A DNA stretch of 48,506 nucleotides from Clostridium vincentii (GTDB lineage Bacteria > Bacillota > Clostridia > Clostridiales > Clostridiaceae), in the NCBI RefSeq assembly GCF_002995745.1, contig NZ_PVXQ01000026.1, positions 1 to 48,506 on the forward strand. Reading direction: 5' to 3'. Shown piece by piece: positions 42,603 to 48,506 of this stretch. The number at the start of each line of letters is the position of its first letter. Within the stretch, counting starts at the first letter, position 1. Position numbers and translations under genes: made by a program. Under the pieces are notes generated by a model, which worked only from the letters and a program-made list of their open reading frames with translations, was not told where the DNA came from and searched no databases.

Positions 42603-43838
42603 ATGCACAATTCAGTTATAGCAGCAGTAGACTTTGGTAGTAAAAAGCTTTCAGCATCCTTAGGAATAGGTGGCGAAGAAGAAGTAGATATCCTTGGATC
42701 TTTTTGCCTTCCATCAGTAGGAATTGAAAAAGGATTTATAACCAATGAAGTTGAGTGCCAAAAAGTATTAAATAAACTTTTAGAAAATTTACAAGAATCT
42801 ACTCAGTCTAGCATTAAGAACATTCATGTTGGTATATCTAGTAGAGGCCTTAGAACTACAGAGATTTCTTCCATTAATAATTTAATAGAAGGAAAAGTTA
42901 CAAAGAATGAAATTAAAAGATTAATGGAGAAAGGTCGAAGAAAAACAATTTTAAATGAAGGTGAAGAGATTGCAGATATAGTAATTAATTTCTTTACTCT
43001 TGATGGGAAAATTATATATGAAGATATTAATGGATGGATTGGTAATAACCTTGAAGTTAATTTAACTATTATTATTGGTCCTAGTGATGAGCTAGCTAAA
43101 TTTAAAAGAGTTATTAATCATAGCGGATATAGATTTGAAGGATTTATTGCGAATATTATAGCCGGTAAAAAAGTTTTTATACAAGAAATAATTGATACTA
43201 AGCCAAGGGCATTGCTCGATATTGGTGGAGGCGTATCTGATATTGCAATATTCAGTGACGGAATTGCTAAGTACATAAGTAATATTCCCTTGGGAGGGAA
43301 TAACATCACTCGAGATATCTCAATATGTGGTGAATATCCCTTGAGAGAAGCAGAAAATATAAAAATAATATGTGCTAGTAATTATAAAAGTATTTATGAA
43401 GACGCTACTCAGGAAGAATTAATAGAAATAGGAACTTCTATGGTACCAAAAACATTGTTATACGAAGTTATAAAGGTAAGAATTGAAGAGATGTTAAGAA
43501 TTGTAAACCAAGAATTAAAAAAATCTTCCTATTATGAGGGTCTTTGTAGTATAATAATATTTGGTGATGGGTTGTCTTATTTTGAAAACATAAATTCATT
43601 AGTCGAAAAAGAATTTGACACGAAGACAAAAATTATAACCAAGAATTATTTAGGTATGAAAAACGCCTCAAATATTACATCCTTAGCAATTGTTAAAGAT
43701 GTATTTGATAGATTAAGTTTATTAAAAGAAGATTTAAATGAAATTAAAGTAGAAAAAATAAATAAACAAAATTTAACTGAAAAATCAAATGATGGTCTTA
43801 TTGATAAGATTAAAGGTTTTCTAGGTAAAATTTTCTAA
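42603..43838 (+). CDS. ftsA: FtsA-like cell division ATPase
   Basis: A 411-residue actin-fold protein of the FtsA family that would tether FtsZ to the membrane. It has phosphate-1 motif [15 protein letters not shown], the 1C-domain start [19 protein letters not shown], phosphate-2 [18 protein letters not shown] followed by [13 protein letters not shown], and the adenosine segment [13 protein letters not shown]. The final residues [15 protein letters not shown] form an amphipathic helix as in the FtsA membrane anchor. The sequence is rather divergent, but adjacency to ftsZ (13 bases) supports the assignment. SD AAGGAGG. Confidence 0.88.
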   Translation: MHNSVIAAVDFGSKKLSASLGIGGEEEVDILGSFCLPSVGIEKGFITNEVECQKVLNKLLENLQESTQSSIKNIHVGISSRGLRTTEISSINNLIEGKVTKNEIKRLMEKGRRKTILNEGEEIADIVINFFTLDGKIIYEDINGWIGNNLEVNLTIIIGPSDELAKFKRVINHSGYRFEGFIANIIAGKKVFIQEIIDTKPRALLDIGGGVSDIAIFSDGIAKYISNIPLGGNNITRDISICGEYPLREAENIKIICASNYKSIYEDATQEELIEIGTSMVPKTLLYEVIKVRIEEMLRIVNQELKKSSYYEGLCSIIIFGDGLSYFENINSLVEKEFDTKTKIITKNYLGMKNASNITSLAIVKDVFDRLSLLKEDLNEIKVEKINKQNLTEKSNDGLIDKIKGFLGKIF

Positions 43839-43851
43839 AGGAGGAATTACT

Positions 43852-44958
43852 TTGCTAGATTTTGAAGTAGATATGCAGGAATTAACTAACATAAAGGTTG
43901 TTGGATGTGGTGGCGGTGGAAGTAACGCCGTAAATAGGATGATAGTTGAAGGTGTTAAAAATGTTGAGTTTATTGCAATAAACACGGACAAGCAAGCGCT
44001 TATGCTTTCACATGCAAATCAAAAAATACAAATTGGTGAAAAATTAACTAAGGGTCTTGGAGCAGGAGCTAATCCTGAAATAGGTCAAAAAGCTGCAGAA
44101 GAGAGTAGAGAAGAGATAATGGCTGCAATTAAGGGAGCTAATATGGTTTTCATTACTGCTGGTATGGGTGGTGGAACAGGAACAGGCGCAGCCCCTGTTG
44201 TAGCTGAAGTAACAAAATCTTTAGATATCTTAACTGTTGGTGTAGTAACTAAGCCGTTCCCCTTTGAAGGAAAGAGAAGAATGAGATTTGCTGAAATGGG
44301 AATAGCAAAATTAAAAGAAAGTGTTGATACATTAGTAATAATTCCTAATGAGAGATTGTTATCAATGGCTGATAAAAAGACTACATTACTTGACTCATTT
44401 AAATTAGCTGATGATGTTTTAAGACAAGGTGTTCAAGCTATATCAGACCTTATTACTATTCCAGGTGTTGTTAATGCAGATTTTGCAGATATTAAAGCTG
44501 TTATGTTAAACAAAGGTCTAGCACATATGGGTGTAGGACATGGTACTGGTGATAGTAGAGCAGCGGATGCTGTTAGACAAGCTATTGCATCTCCCCTTTT
44601 AGAAACATCTATTAATGGTGCTACCGGAGTAATATTAAACTTTACTGGTGGTTCAGATTTAGGTGCATTAGAAGTTTATGAAGCTGCAGATGTTGTTCGT
44701 GAATCATCTGATCCAGATGCTAATATAATTTTTGGTGCTGTTATTGATGAAACCTTAAATGATGAAATTAGAATTACTGTTATTGCTACAGGATTTGAAA
44801 TGGATACAATAAATGTACTTATAGAAGATCCAAAAGTAGAAAGTACGCCAATTGTTAAGGATTCTACTGAGAATAAACAACAAGAGACTACTAAAGATTC
44901 CTATGAGGAATCTCATGATTTAGATATTCCTGTATTTTTAAGAAGAACAAGAAAATAA
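43852..44958 (+). CDS. ftsZ: Cell division protein FtsZ
   Basis: The tubulin-like GTPase of the division ring. It has 368 residues with [18 protein letters not shown], the GTP signature [17 protein letters not shown], the T7 loop [11 protein letters not shown] and [26 protein letters not shown] short linker leads to the C-terminal peptide [13 protein letters not shown], which binds FtsA and other partners. The start is TTG at 43852 with AAGGAGG at 43838-43844. It also makes the asymmetric sporulation septum, so its place just before spoIIGA-sigE is functionally sensible. Confidence 0.97.
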   Translation: MLDFEVDMQELTNIKVVGCGGGGSNAVNRMIVEGVKNVEFIAINTDKQALMLSHANQKIQIGEKLTKGLGAGANPEIGQKAAEESREEIMAAIKGANMVFITAGMGGGTGTGAAPVVAEVTKSLDILTVGVVTKPFPFEGKRRMRFAEMGIAKLKESVDTLVIIPNERLLSMADKKTTLLDSFKLADDVLRQGVQAISDLITIPGVVNADFADIKAVMLNKGLAHMGVGHGTGDSRAADAVRQAIASPLLETSINGATGVILNFTGGSDLGALEVYEAADVVRESSDPDANIIFGAVIDETLNDEIRITVIATGFEMDTINVLIEDPKVESTPIVKDSTENKQQETTKDSYEESHDLDIPVFLRRTRK

Positions 44959-44970
44959 TTTAAAAATAAT

Positions 44971-45007
44971 AAAAGCTCAGTCAATTTATTTGACTGAGCT
45001 TTTTTTG
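44971..45007 (+). terminator. Terminator of ftsZ
   Basis: AAAAGCTCAGTCAA (44971-44984) pairs with TTGACTGAGCTTTT (44990-45003), then further T. It separates ftsZ from the sporulation genes. Confidence 0.92.
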
Positions 45008-45106
45008 CGTTAAAAAATTATTATAATGAAAATCTACTTTTTTAATATATTATTGTTTCTAAATGTAAAAATAGTACGTAAAAAAAACTTTGTTTTCTAG
45101 TTTAAA

Positions 45107-45139
45107 GTGACAAAATTTTAATATGTATTAGAATATAAT
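45107..45139 (+). promoter_or_regulatory. Probable Spo0A-type promoter of spoIIGA-sigE
   Basis: GTGACA (45107-45112) and a perfect TATAAT (45134-45139) are separated by 21 bases, longer than the usual 17. The B. subtilis spoIIG promoter is known for the same over-long spacing and depends on Spo0A. TGACAAAAT at the -35 fits the 0A box (reverse of TTTGTCRAA) in part. No better promoter is seen in this gap. Confidence 0.6.
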
Positions 45140-45164
45140 TATATTTGTAAGAGGGGGAAGGCTT

Positions 45165-45968
45165 ATGGAAATTTATTTAGATATAATATTGTTAGAAAAT
45201 TTTATTGTAGATATGTTTCTATTATCAGTCACATTCAGTATTTTAAGATGTAATGTAGAAAATAAAAAAGTAATAGTGGCATCTTTGCTAGGAGCTTTAT
45301 ATACAATCGTAATGATTTTCCCAGCATTCAATATTTTATCAGCATTTCCGTTTGCTTTATTAGTTGCATATCTTATGATGTTAATTATTTTGGGAAGGCA
45401 TAGGTATATTTTCGCATTAAAGGCTACAGGAGTTTTTTTACTATCTTCAATAACTTTGAGTGGCATATGTTTTGTATTTTCTTCCATGGAAAATAAATAT
45501 AGTTTTACAAAAGGATTTACAATTAGCAATTATTCATTAAAGTATTTTGTTATATCAATTATGATTCTATATATTTTATACAATAGAGCTATTAGTTATT
45601 TTAGAGAAAGAGCTATTATCGGAAACTATACTTATGATATTGAAATTACAATTAAAAATGTTAAATATATTATTAAAGGATTTTTAGATACAGGTAACGA
45701 ATTAAGAGAACCAGTTACAAATCTCCCCTGTATCATAGTTGAAAAAAATCTTTTTAGTAATTATGAAGTTGAGGATGATAAAGCATACTATATTAACTAT
45801 AGTTCTATTGGGTACAAAGGTAAGCTAAAGGGATTTAAAGTAGATAAAGTTAGAATTAAATCAGAGGGTCAAGAGTTTAGAGAAGTTAATGCCCTTATCT
45901 GTCATTGTGATGATATTCTGAGTAGAGATAAGGACTTTAATGCATTGTTATCAAGAGGGGTAATTTAG
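45165..45968 (+). CDS. spoIIGA: Pro-sigma-E processing protease SpoIIGA
   Basis: A 267-residue membrane aspartic protease that removes the pro-sequence of sigma-E in the mother cell after septation. Five hydrophobic segments fill residues 5-145 (about 7-26, 36-54, 57-77, 83-106 and 123-140). The C-terminal half is soluble and has the active-site motif [11 protein letters not shown], with Asp175 and Thr176. It is immediately followed by its substrate gene, sigE, after ten bases, the universal spoIIG layout. SD GAGGGGG. Confidence 0.93.
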   Translation: MEIYLDIILLENFIVDMFLLSVTFSILRCNVENKKVIVASLLGALYTIVMIFPAFNILSAFPFALLVAYLMMLIILGRHRYIFALKATGVFLLSSITLSGICFVFSSMENKYSFTKGFTISNYSLKYFVISIMILYILYNRAISYFRERAIIGNYTYDIEITIKNVKYIIKGFLDTGNELREPVTNLPCIIVEKNLFSNYEVEDDKAYYINYSSIGYKGKLKGFKVDKVRIKSEGQEFREVNALICHCDDILSRDKDFNALLSRGVI

Positions 45969-45978
45969 AGGAGGAAGT

Positions 45979-46686
45979 ATGACTAGATTAGATATTTTAT
46001 TTAACAGATTATTACTAAGGTTGAAATTATTCAGGAGAAAACTTCATTACATTGGTAGAAACGAAGCACTACCACCACCTTTAACAAGGGAAGAAGAAGA
46101 GATTTTAATAGGAAAAATAGAAGATGGGCGTGAAGAGGTAAGAAGTACTCTAATCGAAAGAAATTTAAGATTAGTTGTATATATAGCCAAGAAATTTGAA
46201 AACACAGGAGTAAATATAGAAGATTTAATATCTGTAGGAACAATAGGTTTAATCAAAGCAGTAAATACATTTAAACCTGATAAAAAAATCAAACTTGCAA
46301 CCTATGCATCTAGGTGCATAGAGAATGAAATACTTATGTATCTTAGACGGAATAGTAAAATAAAGGCTGAAATTTCATTTTATGAACCATTAAATATAGA
46401 TTGGGATGGTAATGAGCTTCTTCTTTCAGATATTTTAGGAACTGAAAATGATACTGTTTATAATCTTATTGAAGATGAAGTTGATAAACAATTATTATTT
46501 ACAGCTTTAAAAAATTTAAATGAAAGAGAGAAAGAAATTGTGAAATTAAGATTCGGTTTATTTGGAACTAAGGAAAAGACTCAAAAGGAAGTTGCAGATA
46601 TGCTTGGTATCTCACAATCTTACATTTCAAGATTAGAGAAGAAAATAATAAATAGATTAAAAAAAGAAATTAGTAGAATGCTATAG
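45979..46686 (+). CDS. sigE: Sporulation sigma factor E precursor
   Basis: The early mother-cell sigma factor, 235 residues. The first 28 residues ([40 protein letters not shown]) contain the basic amphipathic pro-sequence cut by SpoIIGA near the LHYIG segment. Region 2 has [38 protein letters not shown] and [19 protein letters not shown]; region 4 is [43 protein letters not shown]. It activates mother-cell genes, including sigK in other species. Confidence 0.97.
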   Translation: MTRLDILFNRLLLRLKLFRRKLHYIGRNEALPPPLTREEEEILIGKIEDGREEVRSTLIERNLRLVVYIAKKFENTGVNIEDLISVGTIGLIKAVNTFKPDKKIKLATYASRCIENEILMYLRRNSKIKAEISFYEPLNIDWDGNELLLSDILGTENDTVYNLIEDEVDKQLLFTALKNLNEREKEIVKLRFGLFGTKEKTQKEVADMLGISQSYISRLEKKIINRLKKEISRML

Positions 46687-46696
46687 TTTGTCTGTG

Positions 46697-46726
46697 GTAT
46701 AAAAATATCTCATATCGGAAATAATG
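46697..46726 (+). promoter_or_regulatory. Sigma-F-type promoter before sigG
   Basis: GTATA (46697-46701), a 15-base spacer and GGAAATAATG (46717-46726), which fits every fixed position of the B. subtilis sigma-F -10 consensus GGnnAnAHTR. In Bacillus sigma-F drives sigG in the forespore. It starts 10 bases after the sigE stop. Confidence 0.7.
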
Positions 46727-46767
46727 ATTAATGCAGTAAGTTATTACGTCCGAAGGGGTTGATGATA

Positions 46768-47541
46768 TTGATCATTAATAAGGTAGAAATCTGTGGAGTA
46801 AACACAGCGAAACTTAAAGTATTGAAAGAGAAAGAAAAAAGAGCTCTCCTAATACAAATGCAAAATGGAGATACTACAGCTAGAGAAACTTTTATTAAAG
46901 GAAATCTAAGATTAGTATTAAGTGTTATTCAAAGGTTTAATAATAGAGGAGAAAACGTAGATGATTTGTTTCAAGTTGGTTGTATAGGTTTAATGAAGTC
47001 AATTGATAATTTTGATTTAGGTCAAAATGTTAGATTTTCAACATACGCAGTTCCAATGATAATAGGTGAAATACGGAGATATCTTAGAGATAATAATTCT
47101 ATTCGAGTAAGTAGATCTCTCAGAGATATTGCTTATAAAGCATTAGTTATACGAGATAGACTAATAAAGGAAAATAATAAAGAACCATCTGTTTCCCAGA
47201 TTGCAAAGGAACTAGGTATTCCAAGGGAAGACGTTGTATTTGCATTAGATGCCATTCAAGATCCAGTATCCTTATATGAACCAATTTATCATGATGGCGG
47301 AGATGCTATTTATGTTATGGATCAGGTTAAGGACAGTAAAAATACTGATGAAAGTTGGGTTGAAAATATTTCAATAAATGAAGCAATGAAAAGGCTTACG
47401 GATAGAGAGAAATTAATATTAAACTTAAGGTTTTTTAATGGAAGAACTCAAATGGAAGTGGCTAATGAAATTGGAATATCCCAAGCTCAAGTTTCAAGAT
47501 TAGAAAAAACAGCATTAAAACATATGCGTAAGCATGTATGA
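46768..47541 (+). CDS. sigG: Sporulation sigma factor G
   Basis: The late forespore sigma factor. Clostridial SigG proteins start with a short lead to NKVEICGVNT. TTG at 46768 gives IINKVEICGVNTAKLKVL and lies ten bases after the SD AAGGGG; ATG at 46762 is possible but too near the SD. It is then 257 residues. Region 2 has GNLRLVLSVIQRFNNRGENVDDLFQVGCIGLMKSIDNFDLGQNVRFSTYAVPMIIGEIRRYLRD. Region 3 is VSRSLRDIAYKALVIRDRL, and region 4 is TDREKLILNLRFFNGRTQMEVANEIGISQAQVSRLEK. There is no pro-sequence, as expected. Confidence 0.96.
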   Translation: MIINKVEICGVNTAKLKVLKEKEKRALLIQMQNGDTTARETFIKGNLRLVLSVIQRFNNRGENVDDLFQVGCIGLMKSIDNFDLGQNVRFSTYAVPMIIGEIRRYLRDNNSIRVSRSLRDIAYKALVIRDRLIKENNKEPSVSQIAKELGIPREDVVFALDAIQDPVSLYEPIYHDGGDAIYVMDQVKDSKNTDESWVENISINEAMKRLTDREKLILNLRFFNGRTQMEVANEIGISQAQVSRLEKTALKHMRKHV

Positions 47542-47543
47542 CC

Positions 47544-47570
47544 AGACATTAGGGTTTCCCTAATGTCTTT
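47544..47570 (+). terminator. Terminator-like hairpin after sigG
   Basis: A perfect 11-bp stem, AGACATTAGGG (47544-47554) with CCCTAATGTCT (47558-47568), loop TTT. The T-tract is weak (TT, then CC). Confidence 0.65.
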
Positions 47571-47623
47571 CCATATATATAAATTAAGAATATGTAATTA
47601 TAAATAAAAATGGAGGTGGGGTT

Positions 47624-47887
47624 ATGGAAGAAAGTTTAAATTCAATAAATGCTATGAGGACAATGGAGGTGATTGATATAAATTCAGGATCTAAAGTTGG
47701 ACATATCAAGGATATTAAGATAGATTGTGATGAGCAAAAGGTTCTATCTATTTTATTACCCGGGGAAGTAAAGGGCTGGTTTTCTAAAAGTGAGGATTTA
47801 GAAGTTAAGTGGTGTGATATCGTAAAAGTTGGTGTAGATGTAATATTGGTTGATCTCTCTAATTCCGATAGTAAAACCCTTGATTGA
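47624..47887 (+). CDS. YlmC/YmxH family sporulation protein
   Basis: An 87-residue PRC-barrel protein of the YlmC/YmxH family. It has TMEVIDINSGSKVGHIKDIKIDCDEQKVLSILLPGEVKGWFSKSEDLEVKWCDIVKVGVDVILVDL, which is the whole single domain. The family is found in spore formers near sigG, sigE or the divisome genes; its molecular role is not known. ATG at 47624 follows GGAGGTGGGG. Confidence 0.9.
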   Translation: MEESLNSINAMRTMEVIDINSGSKVGHIKDIKIDCDEQKVLSILLPGEVKGWFSKSEDLEVKWCDIVKVGVDVILVDLSNSDSKTLD

Positions 47888-48007
47888 GTTTTACTAATAA
47901 GTTAATGGACAAGCGAATAATTATTAAGCCTTCATTTTATATGAACATATAGTAACGACTAGAATACTATAAGTAATATAACATAGGTTAACAGGAGGCT
48001 TATATTC

Positions 48008-48238
48008 GTGAATGGTTATGAGTTAATTATGAAAATTAAATCAAACATGAAAGATCCAGTATTTGCAGAAAAGTTTAATAGGCTTGTAGCTGAACTAAAT
48101 ACTATACCTGGATTGCAACAAGAAGTAATGAAGATAGCACAGATAAATGATGATAAAAAAAGGAACAAAGCAATAGACCGATTGCCAAGTAAGGCAAGAA
48201 ATATAGTTCAAGAAGTATTTAAAATGGTAAATAATTAA
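48008..48238 (+). CDS. Small conserved-looking protein, 76 residues
   Basis: A helical, charged, soluble protein beginning NGYELIMKIKSNMKDPVFAEKFNRLVAELNTIPGLQQEVMKIAQ and ending with LPSKARNIVQEVFKMVNN. I know no function for it. A good SD (CAGGAGGC) lies eight bases before GTG at 48008, codon use is like the neighbours, and a strong terminator follows, so it is a real gene. Its position after the ylmC-like gene may mean a sporulation link, but nothing in the sequence proves it. Confidence 0.8.
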   Translation: MNGYELIMKIKSNMKDPVFAEKFNRLVAELNTIPGLQQEVMKIAQINDDKKRNKAIDRLPSKARNIVQEVFKMVNN

Positions 48239-48248
48239 AGGTTAATTC

Positions 48249-48278
48249 AGAGGGATATATTTCCCTCTATTTTTTTTG
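48249..48278 (+). terminator. Terminator after the 76-residue protein
   Basis: AGAGGGA (48249-48255) pairs with TCCCTCT (48262-48268), followed by an eight-T run. Confidence 0.88.
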
Positions 48279-48424
48279 TAAAATATATCATTAATTATAA
48301 CAATTAAAATTAAAGAGGGTTCATTAATTGAGTGATTACACTTTGCTCAAGATTATTATGGGTATATAGATGAAGAGGTTCGTTAGAGTATAATTTTAGT
48401 AGGCAAAGGTAGCAAAAAAATAAA

Positions 48425-48444
48425 GGAGATGTAAAAACATCTCC
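48425..48444 (-). terminator. Terminator for a minus-strand gene beyond the window
   Basis: GGAGATG (48425-48431) pairs with CATCTCC (48438-48444). A T-run follows only on the minus strand (TTTATTTTTTTGC). It therefore probably ends a gene that comes in from the right edge on the minus strand; at most the last few codons of such a gene lie inside the window. Apart from these hairpins I see nothing in 48279-48506. Confidence 0.6.
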
Positions 48445-48506
48445 CCAATACATAAATTATCCATTATAATTTTATTGCTAAGATAAAAAGAATGGAGTTG
48501 GATTTA

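Noticed and set aside
48334..48387. Short frame encoding LHFAQDYYGYIDEEVR as a gene remnant
   Set aside because: It looks protein-like but is too short, has no start or SD and no recognisable parent gene.
1..48506. CRISPR arrays, tRNA or rRNA genes, prophage or defence loci
   Set aside because: No regularly spaced direct repeats, cloverleaf-type sequences, rRNA blocks or phage genes were seen while reading both strands.

Overview
The window is AT-rich chromosomal DNA from an anaerobic, endospore-forming Clostridium-type Firmicute. The evidence is the sporulation set sigK, spoIIGA, sigE, sigG and ylmC-like, a T-box in front of alaS, an iscR-iscS-iscU-mnmA operon, a cobalamin riboswitch over an anaerobic-type B12 operon, and frequent TTG/GTG starts behind strong Shine-Dalgarno (SD) sequences. 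No species is assigned. I see no rRNA, tRNA, CRISPR array or complete insertion sequence.

Left edge (1-1507): the 5' end of a group II intron, lying on the minus strand, cuts an ABC-transporter ATPase gene. The ATPase is left without its Walker A part, and its ABC-2 permease partner follows intact. Then come rarA (1658-2923) and a four-gene Fe-S/tRNA thiolation operon (3213-6369) with a clear promoter and a palindromic candidate operator. From 6533 to 9584 there is a mixed stretch: an unknown protein, a DUF2809 membrane protein, a C_GCAxxG_C_C protein, cobU, and a membrane protein on the minus strand.

B12 region (9701-21909): promoter, cobalamin riboswitch, a small palindromic repeat, a terminator, then cobQ, btuF, btuC, btuD, cbiA, cobO, cobT, cobS, cobC, cbiB, cobD and a phosphoglycerate-mutase-like (ApgM-type) gene, all on one strand with short gaps or overlaps. 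Together with the nearby cobU they cover side-chain amidation, corrinoid uptake, adenosylation, aminopropanol attachment and nucleotide-loop assembly. Corrin-ring genes are not in the window. The ApgM-like gene directly after cobD is the most interesting unknown: it may supply or process the threonine phosphate that CobD uses. A second, shorter copy of the repeat sits exactly on the cobO/cobT junction and encodes the first residues of CobT.

Middle (22008-29253): a nitroreductase (minus strand), meso-diaminopimelate dehydrogenase, an unknown protein, an MscS-type channel, an AAC(3)-family acetyltransferase, a DUF218 protein, and a PRC-barrel protein overlapping an AI-2E-family transporter.

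Right part (29281-48278): a conserved clostridial core: T-box-alaS-ireB-ruvX-DUF1292-fur, typA, mltG-trmR-U32 protease-like protein, a penicillin-binding protein, sigK, pilT, ftsA-like, ftsZ, spoIIGA, sigE, sigG, a YlmC/YmxH protein and a small conserved protein. The regulatory DNA matches sporulation logic: a spoIIG-like promoter with an over-long spacer before spoIIGA, and a sequence fitting the sigma-F consensus before sigG. Two look-alike hairpins cover the SD and GTG start of the penicillin-binding protein and of sigK. The last 230 bases hold terminators and no convincing gene.
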